A DNA stretch of 64,000 bases, taken from contig CAZUJL010000023.1 of the NCBI GenBank assembly GCA_964620045.1, positions 7,780 through 71,779 of the forward strand, written 5' to 3'. Under the pieces are notes generated by a model. The model saw only the letters and a program-made list of their open reading frames with translations, did no database searches and was not told the origin of the DNA. Shown here one piece after another: positions 44,261 to 51,830 of the stretch (its first letter is position 1; each line of letters begins with the position of its first letter). Both the position numbers and the translations under genes were made by a program. The DNA comes from VFKU01 sp964620045. GTDB taxonomy: Bacteria > Hydrogenedentota > Hydrogenedentia > Hydrogenedentales > GCA-2746185.

Positions 44261-44392
44261 GGTGGTGGGAACCAGTCATTGCTGACTGTGGTCCTCAAGG
44301 AAGACTGGGGGAATGTCTTCCAAGAAGGTCGTTAAAAACGCTCACCGAGCGTTCTGTTTAAACTGTTAATAGTCCCAATTAGGGACTTATTC
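44207..44392 (-). ncRNA. Predicted small RNA with five hairpins and C-rich loops
   Basis: On the minus strand, from a start near 44392, five perfect stem-loops follow one another: AGTCCC (44371-44387), AACGCTC (44337-44353), GGAAGAC (44299-44321, loop ATTCCCCCA), CAGTCA (44273-44288) and GGCGAGTGCAT (44217-44260, 22-base loop with GTTCCCCCG), the last followed by a run of eight T. A TTGACA/TATCTT promoter precedes it. No reading frame with a ribosome site is present. TTCCCCC in two loops, and TTCCCACC between two stems, could pair with G-rich Shine-Dalgarno sequences. It does not look like tmRNA, RNase P, SRP or 6S RNA. Size about 186 nt. Function is inferred, not shown. Confidence 0.72.
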
Positions 44393-44398
44393 AGCGAG

Positions 44399-44427
44399 AA
44401 GATAGCATTAAATTTCGTAGGTGTCAA
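44399..44427 (-). promoter_or_regulatory. Sigma70-type promoter of the predicted small RNA
   Basis: TTGACA (44422-44427) and TATCTT (44399-44404) on the minus strand are separated by 17 bases. Predicted start near 44392. Confidence 0.75.
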
Positions 44428-44548
44428 GTCTTTTTTTGTTTTTCCCCAAGGCGCGATTCTCGCTAACTTCTACATTCATGCCTATCTAGCGAGCGTTCCC
44501 CCTAGGAATCCACATTTTATACACCATATCGCCCACGTTTTCCACCGT

Positions 44549-44587
44549 CAAAAATACCCAAAACACTCAATTTTATAAGGTGTTTTG
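44549..44587 (-). terminator. Terminator of the ABC transporter operon
   Basis: CAAAACAC (44559-44566) and GTGTTTTG (44580-44587) form an 8-bp stem, followed on the minus strand by GGTATTTTTG. The stop codon of the permease gene (44573-44575) is inside the loop. Confidence 0.6.
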
Positions 44588-45454
44588 TTGCGTGGGGATA
44601 TCTTGCCGTAAATCCACACTGTCCTTTTCAACCCGTGACAGGTTGTTCGGTGCCGTGCCCGTCAGGAGACGCTGTCCAAACGCGAACACAATCGTCAGCG
44701 GCAACGCCGCCAACACCGCGGCCGCCATGAGTCTCCCCCATTCCAATCCCGCCGATTCCATATTTTTCAGGTAGGCCAGACCTACTGTCAGCGTCTGCAT
44801 CTCCGGTCGTTCGATGACGACGAGTGGCCATAGGTAGTCGTCCCACCGCGATACGAGCGCAACCATCCACAGCGCCGCGAGTACGCCGGTGCTCTGTGGC
44901 ACCACGACGCTGCGCAACATGCGCAAATGACCCGCGCCGTCGAGCGCGCCGGCCTCGAAAAACTCGCGTGGCAATCGGCGGATGTGCTCATGCAGCACAA
45001 AAACCGGAAAAGCATGCGCGGCGACGGGAAGAATGAGCGCGGCGTAGCTATCGGTCCATTTAAGATCGCTCACGAGCAAAAAGTTCGGTATCAGTTTCAT
45101 TTCATCCGGAACAAACATTGTCGAGAGCACGATCAGAAACAACAGGCGGGTTCCCGGCAACGCGATCCGCGCGAAGGCGTATGCCATCGGCAGCGCCAGC
45201 CCTACTTGCAGGGTCGCTGCTGCGACACTCGTGATCGCGCTGTTGAAGTACATTCGCGCGAGCGGAATCGCATCGAATACGGCGCGGTAGTGTTCCAGCG
45301 TCGCGTGCGATACCCACCAGGCGGCTGGATTCGCATCGATGGGTTTCAGGCTTGTGGCGATCATCCAGTAGAACGGCAAGGCCAACAGGCCGCACGCGAA
45401 ACACAGAAACGCCGTGCGAAACACATCGCGTTTATGGGTGGCTTTGCGGCTCAT
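44573..45454 (-). CDS. Carbohydrate ABC transporter permease, MalG-type
   Basis: A 293-residue inner-membrane permease with six predicted helices. YWMIATSLKP near the N-terminus and the cytoplasmic EAA loop (EFFEAGALDGAGHLRMLRSVV) with the conserved Gly are those of the MalG/UgpE group. The start at 45454 overlaps the preceding permease by four bases (ATGA). It works with the MalF-type partner and the binding lipoprotein encoded upstream; the ATPase must come from elsewhere. The imported sugar is unknown. Confidence 0.93.
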   Translation of the reverse strand: MSRKATHKRDVFRTAFLCFACGLLALPFYWMIATSLKPIDANPAAWWVSHATLEHYRAVFDAIPLARMYFNSAITSVAAATLQVGLALPMAYAFARIALPGTRLLFLIVLSTMFVPDEMKLIPNFLLVSDLKWTDSYAALILPVAAHAFPVFVLHEHIRRLPREFFEAGALDGAGHLRMLRSVVVPQSTGVLAALWMVALVSRWDDYLWPLVVIERPEMQTLTVGLAYLKNMESAGLEWGRLMAAAVLAALPLTIVFAFGQRLLTGTAPNNLSRVEKDSVDLRQDIPTQQNTL

Positions 45455-46371
45455 GTGTCGTACGACACCCAGCGCCGCGCGCCGCGCACCTGCACTACGG
45501 CGAACAGCAGCAACAGGACCCACAGCACATTCGCCAAGGCGGACGCGTATCCGATCTCAAATTCTCGAAATCCTGTCCGGTACAGGTGGTACACAAACAG
45601 GCTCGAATCTGGGTACACCGGCCCGCCTTGGGTCATGATCGCTACGGTGTCGAAGGTCTTGAATGCTGCTACGAAGCCGGAGACTGCCAGGAAGAACACG
45701 ACCGGGCTCATCATGGGCAATGTCAGCGAGCGTGCCTCTCGCCATGGCGAGATCCCGTCGAGCCGAGCAGCTTCATAGGGTTCCTGGGGCAAGGCCTGCA
45801 GTCCGGCAAGGAAGAACAGGGTTGCAAAGCCGATTTCCCTCCACGCGCCCACAATCGCCAAGGCCGCGAGCGCCAACCGCGAGTTTTCCAGCCAGCGCAG
45901 GTCCTCCACCCCCGCTATCGAAAAGATACCGGCCGCTGGACCTGCTTGTGGGTCGAGCACGAGCAACCATGCGATCGCAGCGGCGACACCAAGGGTCACG
46001 TGGGGCGTAAACGCGAAAAACCGGAAAACCACGGCGCCGCGCCGCTGCCGGTTCAGCGCCAGCGCCAACAGGAAGGCGAGACTTTGCGCGACGAAGACGA
46101 CGGTCACCGCGTACAAGACGGTATTCAGCACCACGCGGAGGAATTCGGGATCTTGGGCGAGGCGCGTGTAGTTCTCGAATCCGATGAACTCGCGGACCTT
46201 GCCCGGCAGCTTCCACGAGGTCAGCGACACCCACAGGCTGTACAGCATCGGACGGAAGGTAAACAGGCCGAGCAGGATTAGATTCGGACCCGCCAACGCC
46301 GCGAAGGCCATCGCCTCGCGCCGGCGTTTCTGGCGTTTACGCGTGCTCGCCTCAGCCGCCGTCGCGCTCAC
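45451..46371 (-). CDS. Carbohydrate ABC transporter permease, MalF-type
   Basis: A 306-residue permease. RPMLYSLWVSLTSWKLPG near residue 55 and the EAA loop EPYEAARLDGISPWREARSLTLPMM identify the MalF/UgpA group; six helices are predicted. The GTG at 46371 gives a basic N-terminus (RKRQKRRREAMAF) just before the first helix and overlaps the end of the binding-protein gene by 20 bases, with GAGG upstream; an internal ATG at REAMAF is possible. Ends in a four-base overlap with the MalG-type gene. Confidence 0.92.
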   Translation of the reverse strand: MSATAAEASTRKRQKRRREAMAFAALAGPNLILLGLFTFRPMLYSLWVSLTSWKLPGKVREFIGFENYTRLAQDPEFLRVVLNTVLYAVTVVFVAQSLAFLLALALNRQRRGAVVFRFFAFTPHVTLGVAAAIAWLLVLDPQAGPAAGIFSIAGVEDLRWLENSRLALAALAIVGAWREIGFATLFFLAGLQALPQEPYEAARLDGISPWREARSLTLPMMSPVVFFLAVSGFVAAFKTFDTVAIMTQGGPVYPDSSLFVYHLYRTGFREFEIGYASALANVLWVLLLLFAVVQVRGARRWVSYDT

Positions 46372-47644
46372 GCGCCACCTCGGCCTCGGCTTTGGCGTCC
46401 GCCTCGCGCAGCACCGTCGCCGGGTCCTCGCCGCGCACGAGAATCCGCTGCACGGCCTCGTCCAGCGCCTTGCGCACGCCGGGCGACCCGTTGATCGAAA
46501 AATCGCCGCGGATGTACGGCGCCGATTCGTGAATGGTGCGCAGCGCGGGACGCTCCGACAGCGTTTTCTCGGCCAAGGCTCGCGCGCCCTCGCTGTAGGC
46601 AAGATATCCGCTCTGCATCGCGAAGTCCGCGACCTGCTGGTCTTCGAGCAGGAAGCGCACGAAGGACCACGCTGCGCGCAGGCGCACGGTGTCGTCTGTT
46701 TTCAGAATCACGAGCCCGCCGCCGCCCGGCGCATACACGCGGCCGCTTTTTCCGGCCGGATACTGCGCGACGATGGGCTGGAAACCTTGTGCGCGTTGGG
46801 CGTACTCCAGAAAATCGCGCAGTGGTGCTGGGCTATCCAGAATCATGGCGGCCTGCCCGCGCACGAAGGCATTGCGCTGGCCGCCGGTGGCCTGTGCGGG
46901 CATGTCCGCTGCGCCTTCCTTCATCAGCGCCTGTAATTTGTTCATCACCGCGATCGTGGCGGGATCGTCGAGCGTGATTTTTGTGTAATCCCGATTCGTA
47001 ATTTCGCCGCCCTCGGACCAAATCATCGATACCAGCGGCCAGGTGATGTCCCACAGCGACAGCCCGCGCCGGACGACCTTGCCGTCCGCATCGCGCTTCG
47101 TGAGGCGCCGCGCGTATTCGAAAAATTCGTCCCAGGTCTGCGGCGGACCGGACAACCCGGCTTCTTCCAGAAACGCCTCGTTCATGTACAGCACGGGCAC
47201 GCTGACATTCAGCGGCACCCAGTACAGCCCCTCGCCCACTTCGCCTGCCGCGCGCAGGGTCTTCGGCCAGCCGGCGGTATTCACGCCGTCCGGCCCATCG
47301 AGCAGCGGCTTCATATCTTCGAGGATGCCGGCTTTGGCGAATTGACGGATTTCGAAGGTGCCCACGAGCGCGACATCGGGACCGCTATTGCGCGTCGCGC
47401 CCACCATCAGCGCGGAGGCGATGTCGTCGTAGGACCCTTTGAAGACGCCGTCGACGCGCACAGCGTCCTGCTGCGCGGTGAAACGTTGAATCAGACCGTC
47501 GATCGAATCGCCGGCGGGCCCAGTGAGCGTGCGCCAGAACGTGATCGCCTGTGCCTTCTCGATCTCAGGCGCCGATGTGGACTTGCTGCACGACACGGCG
47601 AGGCCCGCGATGAGGATGACCGCTATCGCGCGCCAAAGGATCAA
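46352..47644 (-). CDS. Sugar-binding lipoprotein of an ABC transporter
   Basis: A 430-residue extracytoplasmic solute-binding protein. A lipoprotein signal (AIAVILIAGLAVSC) is followed by ITFWRTLTGPAGDSIDGLIQRF, VPVLYMNEAFLEEAGL, PPQTWDEFFEYARRLT and VRGQAAMILDSPAPLRDF, typical of the family 1 (UgpB/MalE) cluster B proteins. It should sit in the inner membrane and deliver a carbohydrate to the two permeases encoded next. Start at the TTG at 47644 fits the signal peptide; the frame continues to 47680. Confidence 0.92.
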   Translation of the reverse strand: MILWRAIAVILIAGLAVSCSKSTSAPEIEKAQAITFWRTLTGPAGDSIDGLIQRFTAQQDAVRVDGVFKGSYDDIASALMVGATRNSGPDVALVGTFEIRQFAKAGILEDMKPLLDGPDGVNTAGWPKTLRAAGEVGEGLYWVPLNVSVPVLYMNEAFLEEAGLSGPPQTWDEFFEYARRLTKRDADGKVVRRGLSLWDITWPLVSMIWSEGGEITNRDYTKITLDDPATIAVMNKLQALMKEGAADMPAQATGGQRNAFVRGQAAMILDSPAPLRDFLEYAQRAQGFQPIVAQYPAGKSGRVYAPGGGGLVILKTDDTVRLRAAWSFVRFLLEDQQVADFAMQSGYLAYSEGARALAEKTLSERPALRTIHESAPYIRGDFSINGSPGVRKALDEAVQRILVRGEDPATVLREADAKAEAEVARERDGG

Positions 47645-47663
47645 AGCGTGCCCCCGTTGCGCT

Positions 47664-48071
47664 TCAGCGCAACTCCACAATCGCGAATGTTCCTGTCGCC
47701 GTCGCCACGAGCTTTCCGTTGCACGTGACTTTTGCTTCGAGGAAGGCGATTCGTTTGCCGCGCTTCAGCACCCACGCTTCGGCGCGCATCGTGCCTTCGA
47801 CCACGGACGACAGATAGGAAATCTTCAGTTCGATCGTGCTGCAGTTTTGGCCTTCGTCCAGTGTTGGCAGGATCGCGTGCGCCATTGCTGAATCGGCGAG
47901 GCCGAAGGCAACGCCGCCGTGCACGATGCGCCCCGGATGATGCAGGTGCGGCCCCGCATCGACTTCCGCGATGCAGCGCCCCGCTTCCCACTCCACGAAT
48001 CGCAGGCCGAGCAGCGTCGCGTATTTGTTGAACCCTGGTTGATTGAGTTGCGTCGTATCCATCAGCGCCAT
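47664..48071 (-). CDS. PaaI-type hotdog thioesterase
   Basis: A 135-residue hotdog-fold protein. GRIVHGGVAFGLADSAMAHAI is the active-site segment (the HGG motif with the following catalytic-type Asp), and LKISYLSSVVEGTMRAEAWVLKRGKR is the typical second half. Such enzymes hydrolyse acyl-CoA or related thioesters, often in aromatic degradation. AAGGGA lies upstream of the ATG. It is 19 bases before the binding-protein gene and probably shares its promoter with the transporter, though no functional link is evident. Confidence 0.9.
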   Translation of the reverse strand: MALMDTTQLNQPGFNKYATLLGLRFVEWEAGRCIAEVDAGPHLHHPGRIVHGGVAFGLADSAMAHAILPTLDEGQNCSTIELKISYLSSVVEGTMRAEAWVLKRGKRIAFLEAKVTCNGKLVATATGTFAIVELR

Positions 48072-48165
48072 TGCGCGTTATTCCCTTTGCAGTTGCCCGC
48101 TCGCGCGGTGAATGCGCATAATAGGCGATTCCTGCAAACCACCGCCACGCCGAGGATTTCTCCGC

Positions 48166-49284
48166 ATGAGTTTCATCGCCGACCGCATGAGCCGCATCGA
48201 CGCCAGCGGCATCCGCAAGGCCTTCGCCCTCGCCGCTTCGCTCAAAAACCCCATCAACTTCAGCATCGGCCTGCCCGACTACGACGTGGCCGACGTGGTG
48301 AAGGAATCCGCCATCTCCGCCATCCGCCGGGGCGACAACGCCTACACGCAGACCTGGGGCATCGAACCTTTGCGCAAGGGTTGCTCGGACTACTACCAGC
48401 GCATTTACGGCGTGCCGCTCGAGAACGTCATGATCACGTCCGGCGTCTCGGGCGGACTCTTCCTCGCGCTTGCGGCGACGGTGAATCCTGGCGACGAAGT
48501 GATCGTGTCCGATCCGTACTTCGTGATCTACAAACACCTCATCAACCTGCTGGGCGGCAAGGTCGTCACGGTTGATACGCACCCCGATTTCCGCCTGAAG
48601 CCCGAGGCCGTCGAGGCCGTGATCACGCCGAAATCGAAAATTCTGATCGTGAATTCGCCGTCGAACCCGACCGGCATCGCGCTCACGGACCCCGAACTCA
48701 CCGCGCTCGCCGCGGTCGCGAAGAAGCACAAGCTTCTGCTCATCTCGGACGAGATTTACGAGCAGCTCACCTACGACGGCAAGCCCGCGACGATGGCGGG
48801 CAAGTACGACCAGACCCTCGTGCTCAACGGCTTCTCGAAAATGGCCGCGATGACGGGCTGGCGCGTCGGCTTTGCCGCAGGCCCGGCCGACATCATCCAG
48901 CAGATGAACACGCTGCAGCAATACACCTTCGTCTGCGCGCCGTCGATGGCGCAGCACGCGGCGGTCACAGCGCTCACGACGGACTACTCGAAGAACGTTG
49001 AGACCTATCGCCGCAAGCGCGACCTGATCTATGGCCTGCTGAAGGACAATTTCGAGGTCTCGATGCCCACGGGCGCGTTCTACATCTACCCCGCCGCGCC
49101 CGGCGGCGATGGCGACGCTTTCTGCAAAAAGGCCATCGAGAACAACGTCATCATCATCCCCGGCAACGTCTTCAGCGCGCGCAACACGCACTTCCGCATC
49201 AGCTTCGCCACGTCAGACGACAACCTGCGCAAGGGCGCGGAAATCCTCTGCCGTATGGCGGACCAATACGCCGCGACGAAATGA
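48166..49284 (+). CDS. Class I/II aminotransferase (aspartate-aminotransferase-like)
   Basis: A 372-residue PLP-dependent fold-I enzyme. INFSIGLPDYDVADVV, YTQTWGIEPLRKG, ITSGVSGGLFLALAATVNPGD, VNSPSNPTGIALTDPEL, ISDEIYEQLTYDG, and GFSKMAAMTGWRVGFAAG with the PLP Lys are the expected blocks. The substrate cannot be fixed from sequence; aspartate or a branched or aromatic amino acid is likely. The ATG at 48166 has GAGGA upstream; the frame from 48112 would begin with a tail without homology. Divergent from the thioesterase gene. Confidence 0.93.
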   Translation: MSFIADRMSRIDASGIRKAFALAASLKNPINFSIGLPDYDVADVVKESAISAIRRGDNAYTQTWGIEPLRKGCSDYYQRIYGVPLENVMITSGVSGGLFLALAATVNPGDEVIVSDPYFVIYKHLINLLGGKVVTVDTHPDFRLKPEAVEAVITPKSKILIVNSPSNPTGIALTDPELTALAAVAKKHKLLLISDEIYEQLTYDGKPATMAGKYDQTLVLNGFSKMAAMTGWRVGFAAGPADIIQQMNTLQQYTFVCAPSMAQHAAVTALTTDYSKNVETYRRKRDLIYGLLKDNFEVSMPTGAFYIYPAAPGGDGDAFCKKAIENNVIIIPGNVFSARNTHFRISFATSDDNLRKGAEILCRMADQYAATK

Positions 49285-49407
49285 AAATCGACAGGAGGTA
49301 ACAGAGCAAACAGAGCAAACAGAGAATTGCCTCTGTTCTCTCCGTTTCCTCTTGTTCAAAAAGCAGTGTTGGGGGTATCACCCAACTGCTATGCTAAAAT
49401 CCATCGA

Positions 49408-50385
49408 ATGACCACCGCGCTGACGTTAAAACAGCTTTATACCCAGGTCGAGGCGCCTCTTGAGGCTGCCCGGGCTGTGGTCGCGCGTGAATGGACGGAT
49501 GCCTTCCAGTTGGTTTACGGCGCCGGCACGACCCCGCCGCGTTTGGGCGGCAAGATGTTGCGTCCGGCGTTGACGTATCTTGCGGCCGGAGCCTGCGGCG
49601 CGCGAGACCCGAATCGTTTCCACCAGATGGCCGCGGCGATGGAATTGCTCCACCTCGCGTCGCTTGCGCACGACGACGTCGTGGATCGCGCGGATACGCG
49701 GCGAGGCGAGACCTCGCTGCACCGATTGTGGGACAACCACACAGCCGTGCTCGGCGGCGACTACCTCGTCGCGCGCGCGCTCGACATCCTTACGCACTAC
49801 GACTCCACCGCCGTCATTCGCAGCGCGTTGCACTCGATTCACCAGATGGCCGAGGGCGAGCTCATTAATTTCGGACGCAAGCAGAAAGAACTCGAGGAAG
49901 AAGATTGCATTCGTCTCGCTGAGAAGAAAACCGCGAGCCTTTTCGCGGTCGCATGCTCCACTCCGGCGCTCTTGGTCGATACAGCCTACGTCACGCCGCT
50001 CTTCGACTTCGGCATGGCCATCGGCACGGCCTTCCAGCTCGCCGACGACCTGCTCGATTTGGATCAGGACGAACGCACGCTCGGCAAGCCCTCCTGCGGC
50101 GATCTCGTCGAAGGAAAGGTCACGCTGCCGATTCTGGCACTGAAGCACGGGATGAATGAGGCGGATGCGCGTCGCGTCGACGCGTTCAAGTACGCCGAGA
50201 TCACCGACGCCGACCGCGCGTGGGTGCGCCAGATGCTGGGTACCACGGGTGCGCGCGAAAAAACTGAACTCCTCGCCCGCGACTACGTCGCCAAGGCCCG
50301 CGCCGCGCTGGAAGCCCTTCCCCCGTCGTCCTACACCGATGCCATCCTCGGCATCGCGGATTTTGTGCTGCTGCGGGATTCGTAG
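49408..50385 (+). CDS. Polyprenyl (octaprenyl/heptaprenyl-type) diphosphate synthase
   Basis: A 325-residue trans-prenyltransferase. GGKMLRPALTYLAAG, the first Asp-rich motif HDDVVDRADTRRG, GELINFGRKQKE (long-chain type), and the second motif FQLADDLLDLDQDE identify the IspB/HepT family, which makes chains for quinones or for undecaprenyl-type carriers. The ATG at 49408 is followed by a normal N-terminus. Just upstream is an inverted repeat GTTGGG/CCCAAC (49368-49386) that might bind a regulator. The intergenic stretch before it has three short AGAGCAAAC repeats. Confidence 0.93.
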   Translation: MTTALTLKQLYTQVEAPLEAARAVVAREWTDAFQLVYGAGTTPPRLGGKMLRPALTYLAAGACGARDPNRFHQMAAAMELLHLASLAHDDVVDRADTRRGETSLHRLWDNHTAVLGGDYLVARALDILTHYDSTAVIRSALHSIHQMAEGELINFGRKQKELEEEDCIRLAEKKTASLFAVACSTPALLVDTAYVTPLFDFGMAIGTAFQLADDLLDLDQDERTLGKPSCGDLVEGKVTLPILALKHGMNEADARRVDAFKYAEITDADRAWVRQMLGTTGAREKTELLARDYVAKARAALEALPPSSYTDAILGIADFVLLRDS

Positions 50386-50453
50386 CTCACTCTTTTCGTT
50401 GTATTCTCCCGCGAAAGCGGAGGCCGCTCGCAAGACCGTGTAAGAAGCGGCTT

Positions 50454-50744
50454 CTACAAATGCCTGTCCGGGTCCATCTGCCCGTGCAGGACACGGATGA
50501 CGTGGATGGTGTCGGTGGCGATGGTGTAATAAATGGCGTGACGGTTCACAAGCAGGACACGATAGCCATCGCGCACGTAGTCGCGCTTCACTCCCAACTC
50601 GGGGTTCTTCGCGAGTGAGTGCAGCGCGGCGTCAATTTCATCAAGATACTTGTCTGCTTGCTCAGCATCCCATTGCTCGAAACTGTAATCCCAGATGGCG
50701 AACATATCGCTTTCCGCAAGAGCGTTTAGACGAACCTTGCGCAT
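50454..50744 (-). CDS. RelE/ParE-type toxin
   Basis: A 96-residue basic toxin: VRLNALAESDMFAIWDYSFEQWD, ALHSLAKNPELG, YRVLLVNRHAIYYTIATDTIHVIRVLHGQMD. The C-terminal HAIYYTI/IHVIRVLHGQ pattern is that of the ParE family (gyrase poisons) rather than RelE ribonucleases. Its ATG shares one base with the stop of the upstream antitoxin gene (TGATG). Complete-looking, with no frameshift. Confidence 0.88.
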   Translation of the reverse strand: MRKVRLNALAESDMFAIWDYSFEQWDAEQADKYLDEIDAALHSLAKNPELGVKRDYVRDGYRVLLVNRHAIYYTIATDTIHVIRVLHGQMDPDRHL

Positions 50745-50995
50745 CAACTACGCGGCTTTTTCTTGAGACGGGCCTTACGCTTGATGGCGGCCATGTTCAG
50801 CTCGCCGATGTCGCCGCTGACCTCGCCCGCAATCAGCGCCTGGCGCAACGCGCCAATTTTTTGCTCGCGTTCTTCGAGCAAGCGTAGGCTCGCCCGGATG
50901 ACCTCGCTGGCCGAACCGAAGCGCCCGCTTTCGATCTGCCTGTCGATAAAGCCCTCGAAATGGTCCCCAAGGGTAATGCTTGTGTTCTTAGCCAT
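50744..50995 (-). CDS. ParD-type antitoxin
   Basis: An 83-residue ribbon-helix-helix protein: NTSITLGDHFEGFIDRQIESGRFGSASEVIRASLRLLEERE is the characteristic ParD N-terminal domain, which binds the operator, followed by a disordered, basic C-terminal tail that neutralises the toxin. The ATG at 50995 has GGAG ten bases upstream; an ATG at 51004 has no proper spacing. Palindromic ATATACCAATATATACCAAT-like sequence upstream (about 51018-51042) is a likely operator/promoter region. Confidence 0.88.
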   Translation of the reverse strand: MAKNTSITLGDHFEGFIDRQIESGRFGSASEVIRASLRLLEEREQKIGALRQALIAGEVSGDIGELNMAAIKRKARLKKKPRS

Positions 50996-51107
50996 AGCCT
51001 GCATCTCCTGACGCATACCAATATATACCAATTATTGGTATTTGTCGAAGTGCTCAAAAAAGCACTCCTAAGCTGCGCTTAGGAGTGCCACCCAAACCTA
51101 AGTTCGT

Positions 51108-51797
51108 TCATGCGTCCTTAAACGTCACGCTCTTATCGATCGAGTCGCGCGTCGTCCGCGTGGTATTCGCCGGTACTTCTGGGTCTTCGTAGCCGAACGA
51201 AATGCCGAACAGGATCCGAACGTCGTCGTTCCCCGGAAACTCTTCGCGCACCAGATCCGGGTAGTAGCGCATGCTGCCCTGTGCGCAGCTCGAGATGCCG
51301 TGTGCGTGCATCGCGAGCATCAGCGTCTGCGAGTACATGCCCACGTCGAGACCCACTGTCGTGCCGAAGGCCTTGTGCATGCCGATGAAGGCCACATGCG
51401 GCGCGTCGAACAGTTCAAAGTTGCGCAGGCTCGCCTTCGCGCGTCCGGCGGAGTCGTCGCGCGCGATGTTCATCGCCGAATACATCGCCACGGCGCATTC
51501 CACCTGCCGCGTGCGGTATTCGCCCTCGAATTTGCCGGGATAATCGTAGTCCGGCGCCATCGCGACACCGCCGAGGATGCGCTCGACCAGCTTCGCGCGA
51601 ATCCGGTCCCGCGCCGCGCCGGAGGCCACAAACACCTTCCACGGCTGGATGTTGCAGTTCGACGGCGTCCGCTGCGCCCACGCGAACACTTTTTCCAACA
51701 CCTCGCGCGGCACCGGCGTCGGCAGGAATCCGCGCACCGAGCGGCGCCCGTAGATCGCGTCTTCAATCGTCATCTGCTGCTGTTCAACAATGCTCAT
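51108..51797 (-). CDS. Nitroreductase-family flavoprotein
   Basis: A 229-residue FMN-dependent enzyme. IYGRRSVRGFLPTPVPREVLEKVFAWAQ and PSNCNIQPWKVFVASGAARD at the N-terminus, GMYSQTLMLAMHAHGISSCAQGSM in the C-terminal half, match the NfsB/NfnB-like nitroreductase fold. The natural substrate is unknown; quinone or nitroaromatic reduction is typical. It is preceded upstream on the same strand by the big metalloprotease gene end (stop at 51831), so it may be cotranscribed with it. Confidence 0.92.
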   Translation of the reverse strand: MSIVEQQQMTIEDAIYGRRSVRGFLPTPVPREVLEKVFAWAQRTPSNCNIQPWKVFVASGAARDRIRAKLVERILGGVAMAPDYDYPGKFEGEYRTRQVECAVAMYSAMNIARDDSAGRAKASLRNFELFDAPHVAFIGMHKAFGTTVGLDVGMYSQTLMLAMHAHGISSCAQGSMRYYPDLVREEFPGNDDVRILFGISFGYEDPEVPANTTRTTRDSIDKSVTFKDA

Positions 51798-51830
51798 GCG
51801 ATACCTCGAGGTGTTCTTGAATGAGTCCGA

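Larger units (their letters stand above)
43923..44572. other. 650-base intergenic region with two promoters and a small RNA
   Basis: No protein gene is supported. It contains the leader and promoter of the barrel gene (43923-44074), a predicted small RNA (44207-44392) with its own promoter (44399-44427), and the terminator of the ABC permease gene (44549-44587). The AT-rich sequence at 44430-44548 shows nothing recognisable. Confidence 0.7.

Noticed and set aside
44207..44392. The structured RNA as 6S, SRP, tmRNA, RNase P or a c-di-GMP/glycine riboswitch
   Set aside because: The hairpins are short and consecutive, without the long central-bubble helix of 6S, the GGAAG-type tetraloop helix of SRP, a tRNA-like end, or conserved riboswitch cores.
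49301..49322. CRISPR-like AGAGCAAAC repeats
   Set aside because: Three short direct repeats without spacers; simple-sequence DNA.
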